This document shows, piece by piece, positions 59,543 to 64,000 of a stretch of DNA of 64,000 nt. The notes beneath the pieces were generated by a model. It saw only the letters and a list, made by a program, of their open reading frames with translations, ran no database searches and had not been told where the DNA came from. The stretch is taken from positions 14,696,001 through 14,760,000 of the forward strand of contig NC_079884.1 of the NCBI RefSeq assembly GCF_029227915.1, in the 5' to 3' direction. Source of the DNA: Hydractinia symbiolongicarpus (taxonomy: Eukaryota > Cnidaria > Hydrozoa > Anthoathecata > Hydractiniidae). Position 1 is the stretch's first letter. The number at the start of each line of letters is the position of its first letter. Made by a program: the position numbers and the translations under genes.

Positions 59543-59744
59543 CTAAAAATAAAAATTTAATCAAGGTTATAAGAATTTGACCAATTATAAGATAATTTGA
59601 ATATGATAATACGAAGTGCATGTGACGGTCATATTGGATGTGTTCATTTTCTTTTAAAGTCGCCAAAACTTTTCTTTTGAAGTTGCTAAAATTTTCTTTT
59701 GAAGTTGTCAAAAAAAAAATGTATGTCTCATATGTTAAATTTTG

Positions 59745-60372
59745 TGATGTTACGGCGCGACGTCAATAACACTACTTTAACGTCAATATCCTATATTAAA
59801 TTAATGAAGCCATTACAGTGCACTTAAAACTTTGAGGCCTAGCTTGGAAACGAGGTGGTAACGTCAATGATTATTCACCGTGTGGGTAACTAAGGACCAC
59901 CTAGGACCAATTTGGGTAATTTTCCCAAACCTGGGTCCCAGAATCCGTTTCAGAATGGACGAGTTGATGACGTCATCAAAAAAACCCTTTAAACCCTAAC
60001 ATTTTGGCAACCGTTTATTAAAAGTACATAATTCTATACATTTTCTTGATCACCGTTTCAAGATCTATACATGAAGGCAACAGGTATACAAATTTCTATT
60101 AATAAAAATTTTGGGGTTTTGACGGGCCATTGCGGACGTCAGCAAAATATTTAAACCCTTATATCTCATTAACCGCTTATCAAAAGCACATGATCATAAA
60201 AATTTTCTTGATCAGCAGTTTCAGCTCTACACAATATAGGCAACGTGAAAACAAGGTTCTAATTTTTTTTCTGGATGGGTTGCTGATGTCATCAAAATTC
60301 AAATGACACTTCTTTTTTATTTTTATCCTGCCTCAGTGGATTTTTTCACGGGCTTTAACGACTAGTTACAAC
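59745..60372 (-). repeat. Composite CRE-palindrome repeat, copy e (inverted)
   Basis: Reverse orientation relative to copies a-d: the head complement is at about 60340-60372 (actagtcgttaaagcccgtg), two subrepeats, the palindrome TTGATGACGTCATCAA at 59964-59979, then the conserved middle. It lacks the 'cagacac' tail. Confidence 0.75.
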
Positions 60373-61114
60373 TAATTTTATGGCTGTTCCTTGAACTTGG
60401 ACCTATGATACAAACCATTGAATCCATTTTTGACATTTTTTAATGGTGAGAATTAGCTACTCTTGCTGGGCATCCAGTGCAATTAAAGCTGTTTAGACAT
60501 AATTGTCACAAACAGTTGCACTGGTATCTACTGACGAATCATCAGGTATCATATAATTACTCCTTTCTTTTTAAAAAAACAAGGTTACATATTGAGTAAA
60601 TATGGCATACCGTTTACTTGGATATGGATAAGTTACAAAAGAGAATAAAAAACAATAGAAATTGTACAAAAATTTGATAATTTTTTAAAAAAAAGGGCAC
60701 ATTGGTTTGTTACATGGCTTAGCTGCATTAAATGCAGGATAGCATGGGTTTTTATTTTGGCTAAAATTATGGGAGAGTTATTTTAAAGAAAATGTTACAC
60801 TGTATGCCTGTACTAAAGTGGTCAACCTGGATGTGCAGCATGGTTTACCTAAACTTAATTGCTTAACATGGCATTTTACGCCAGGTCAATCCATTAGTAT
60901 ACTATATTTTGAAAATGGCTTTACATTCAACATACAGCAATTATATATATGGCTTAACTAATTTGTAACAATAGATGCAAAACAATTGCCAATTTGGCAT
61001 GGGGTGCAAATTAAACAAATTTAATGTGACCATGTTAAATAAAATCTATATAATAATACGACACGCAAAGGACAAGTCACTTTCTTACGATGTGGTGTTA
61101 CTCTAAAATTTACC

Positions 61115-62435
61115 ACCGTATTTTCCGGTATATAACCCTCACTCGCAGCTCAGCTTTTTTAGGAAGTTATAAACTAGAAGCCATCAGATAGCCCGCACCT
61201 TCGTATAACCCGCACAAAATTTCAATGAATGTGTTTTACTTACCCGCACCTGTGCATAACTCGCATCGTGTTAAGAAAAAAATTCAGCGTATTTGTACTT
61301 ACCCTAATAATTTTATAAACATGTGCGTGTGTTCTGTTTTTTTTCATGCTGGAGACAAGTGGGGGACGTTTAAACATGTAAACCCCAAACACGAGAACCG
61401 AGAGTCTAAAGTAGCGATTCTCTCAGTTTAAATTGACAAGATCGACTTGACAAATTAATTTGACAAGTCGATCTTCTGCTAATGCCGACAGTACTAAATC
61501 AGACAATGCTGTTTTCTTTTTATTTGTAGACATTAGTTTCAGCCAATAATAACTCTTGCTTCCTGCGATTAAACAAACAAATAAAAAAAAAACTATGCTA
61601 TCAGGTTATAAACCTGAAGTAAAATCTCTGTTTTTTATGTATATTTAAGTTTTTTTGCATAAAAATAAACAACATAATAATTATCACGGATTGTCTGTAA
61701 CAGCGATGTACGGAACGTTCTTTTCTAATGTTTATAGAATTTTGTTATCTACTTATATCTCAGCAATCACAGTGTGCATGATAAAATGAATGGCGGCAAT
61801 GAGGAGGAGATAGTTGGGTGTGTCTTATTAATTGTATTTTATATATTTATTTTTGATATTTTCAGTGACCACCTGTTGCTCGAAGTTAGCGAAGATAAAA
61901 AAGAAAATTATTATCTGTACTTTAATTTTAACATTTTTAACTTTTTTTAACAGGAATTAATAATTAACTCCTGGGCACTAGGTTGTGAAATACGTGACAA
62001 TGAAACCAAAAAATGATACCTGCTATATTGCTCTATTACCAGAAGCAAATCATTTCAATGTGCCCAATGTAAATAGATTAGAATTACATTCAACACAAAA
62101 GAAAAATGATCTCCAGAATTGTGTTTCAGAGAGAGGTCGTAATATTAGAATTGGCAAGCAATTGAAAGTTGAAGCAATTTCACTGTGTGAAAAAAATTAA
62201 ATCACGTAGTTGAAGTAAGATTACGTAGATATAGGATCACGCATGCAGTTATATTAATGTACGCATTTTATCCGGTTGCTACTATTTTCTTCATTGAATG
62301 TAAAAATTTTTAAATTCACAATAAATGACAAAAAATTTAAAACTTATCAACCCGCACCACATTATAACCCACAATAACGGTGAAAGTCATAAAAATCAAG
62401 TTCTAACCTGCGGGTTATATACCGGAAAATACGGT
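61115..62435. mobile_element. 1.3-kb TIR DNA transposon with perfect 24-bp ends
   Basis: Terminal inverted repeats begin accgtattttccggtatat at 61115-61138 and match their complement at 62412-62435 without mismatch. Several 'ataacccgcac' subterminal motifs lie just inside each end (61195-61270, 62345-62375). No intact ORF; non-autonomous. The end type recalls pogo-like elements (inference). Confidence 0.88.
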
Positions 62436-64000
62436 AAGTTAAAAAACACGCAAATCGGAGGGTTACTATTTAAACATTTAATTCTCTTTTCTTATTACTT
62501 TAAAAAATAAAACTCTATTTTTTATTTTATTAAAACTAATCTTTAATTTATTTTTAAATGTTTTTATATGTTTTTTTGTTTTAAAAGCCTCGTTCGTCGT
62601 TATAGATAGAATAATTTAATTTTACCCCCGGTTTACTATGTGTGCACCGTATCTCACGGAAACAATTTGCTTATCAACTGAAAAAAGAAAACCGAAGCGA
62701 AAAAGGTGTCTCTTTTTCAAAGTAATCCTGAAAAAGGTTATTTCAAACAAGGCATGCCAATGCTTACTTATCATAAGGTTAGCTTAATCATCATTTTTGT
62801 GTTCAGGTACTGAGGTTGCTTCTTTTTATAGAAAATCTATCGAATTCGAATATGAATGTAATTCGAATCTCAAATGTAAAAAAAAAACAAATTGTTGTTG
62901 TCGAAAGAATTTGGTGTTGTTAGTTAGAAATACTTTTTAAAAAAAGTACGATCATATAACATCACAAATTGATTAAAAATGTATCAAATAATTGTATACA
63001 CTTCCAATTTATTAAGTGATGTTTAGTATTCGAAGTAAAAAACTGATTAAACTTTCATTCAGAGAACGCTCGCAAGCTACCTACTAATAATGCGGAAGAA
63101 AAGCAGGTGTGTTGTTTAGATTATTTAGCCATTTTAGCTCTCAAAGCTAAATTTTCCCTTAAATATTCACTTTCTTGTTGTGTCTTGAGCAGGAAAATGT
63201 TTTCTTTAAGCACTTTTTTTGAAAGAATATATATACTCTAAACAATAGGTCAGAAGCTAGGAATATCCTAAGAATATGTCTAAGCTTGATTATTCTAAAT
63301 ATGAACATTTGTATGACGCACAAAATTGATTAAAAGTTTTCTTTTTTTATTGCATATTAAACAAACTGAACTGTTTTTTGTCCAAGTAATGGGCCGTTAC
63401 ATGTAGTAGAAATTGCCATTAGCTATAGACTTATAGCAGGCTTTTTTTTAAGGCATTATTTATTTTGAGGCCATGGCCATGCTAAGAAAATATTACGAAT
63501 AATGAGGATAGGATTTGTCAAGTTAAGAAGATGAAGACTGAAACAAACAAAAAAAAAATATTCTTATAAAATGCAGTGTGTATATCGTAGAGAAGTAATT
63601 TTTCCGTGTTACTGTTTTTAACGCTACAAAATGGTTAATGTCGTTATAATAAACCTTAATGTAAACAAAGTTAAATAGTTAAATCAATGTTTACATCTGT
63701 TACGTTCCAATCGTTTGAAATATTATCCGATTCTTAAATTCGAAAACGCTGCATTGTTATCATGCACGGCACGTTTGCACATTGGGAGGGTTGCTGTATG
63801 CAATAGACTTAATAGCTGATTTTGTATGATGCATTAAAAACTGTACATTGTGGAAATTTTTCAATAACCTTTTTTGTGTGACTTAACGATTTTTCCTAAT
63901 GTCTGGTATACTATTTTCTTTGGTGTACTTCTGGCATGGCAAAGGAAGTATATAGTTTTAGCAGATTTAGCTTTATACATCTTTGATTGTGTTAGACCTT
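62436..64000. other. Window end, nothing recognised
   Basis: AT-rich sequence up to the window edge. No upstream RNF213 exon, promoter or repeat could be supported; it is probably a long intron. Confidence 0.4.

Noticed and set aside
61985-62200. 71-codon plus-strand ORF as a gene
   Set aside because: No recognisable domain and entirely inside a TIR element.

Overview
This window is animal (metazoan) nuclear DNA: AT-rich, intron-dense and full of transposable elements. It holds most of one very large gene on the minus strand, an RNF213-like (mysterin) AAA+ ATPase / E3 ubiquitin ligase. I could place 48 exons between position 59542 (N-terminal side) and position 1 (C-terminal side), about 9.9 kb of coding sequence. 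Nearly every exon is bounded by GT/AG signals, and every junction I checked keeps frame except the last one (943/487). Both gene ends lie outside the window: no start codon was found, and the E3/RING half must lie to the left of position 1. An invertebrate, most likely a cnidarian such as a hydrozoan, is my best guess from base composition, the non-vertebrate RNF213 sequence and the mobile elements; this is inference.

Layout. Exons at 44503-59542 encode the N-terminal arm and stalk, starting with a segment that resembles a CBM20 fold. Exons at 19199-43263 lead into the AAA core, with a P-loop in the exon at 21419-21692 (probably AAA2). Exons at 13443-18483 carry the two complete ATPase sites: GETGCGKT with a DEAN Walker B (AAA3), and GKPGSSKS with a DEVG Walker B (AAA4). 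Exons at 1-10791 carry the later AAA and linker region.

The introns are a museum of mobile DNA. Intron 23468-30459 holds a nearly intact tyrosine-recombinase retrotransposon (Ngaro/DIRS type) with textbook A1-ORFs-B1-A2-B2 split direct repeats, antisense to the host gene. Intron 33594-42465 holds a second, decayed family member in the host sense orientation. Its gag end, terminal repeat and about 0.67 kb of flanking intron form an exact 3 x 1724 bp tandem array (37190-42361). Other introns contain a decayed Ty3/Gypsy relic (6928-8819), a composite dispersed repeat with CRE-like palindromes (10962-12762, 48830-49090, 59745-60372), three TIR elements (3197-4328, 45025-45826, 61115-62435), an integrase relic (46300-46760), and a THAP-bearing DNA transposon with an LTR-element fragment nested inside it (51198-54228).

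No rRNA, tRNA, CRISPR or bacterial operon features were seen. The most unusual observations are the 1724-bp triplication, the shared terminal architecture of the two Ngaro families, and a 48-bp tandem duplication of a splice donor whose second copy carries an in-frame stop.
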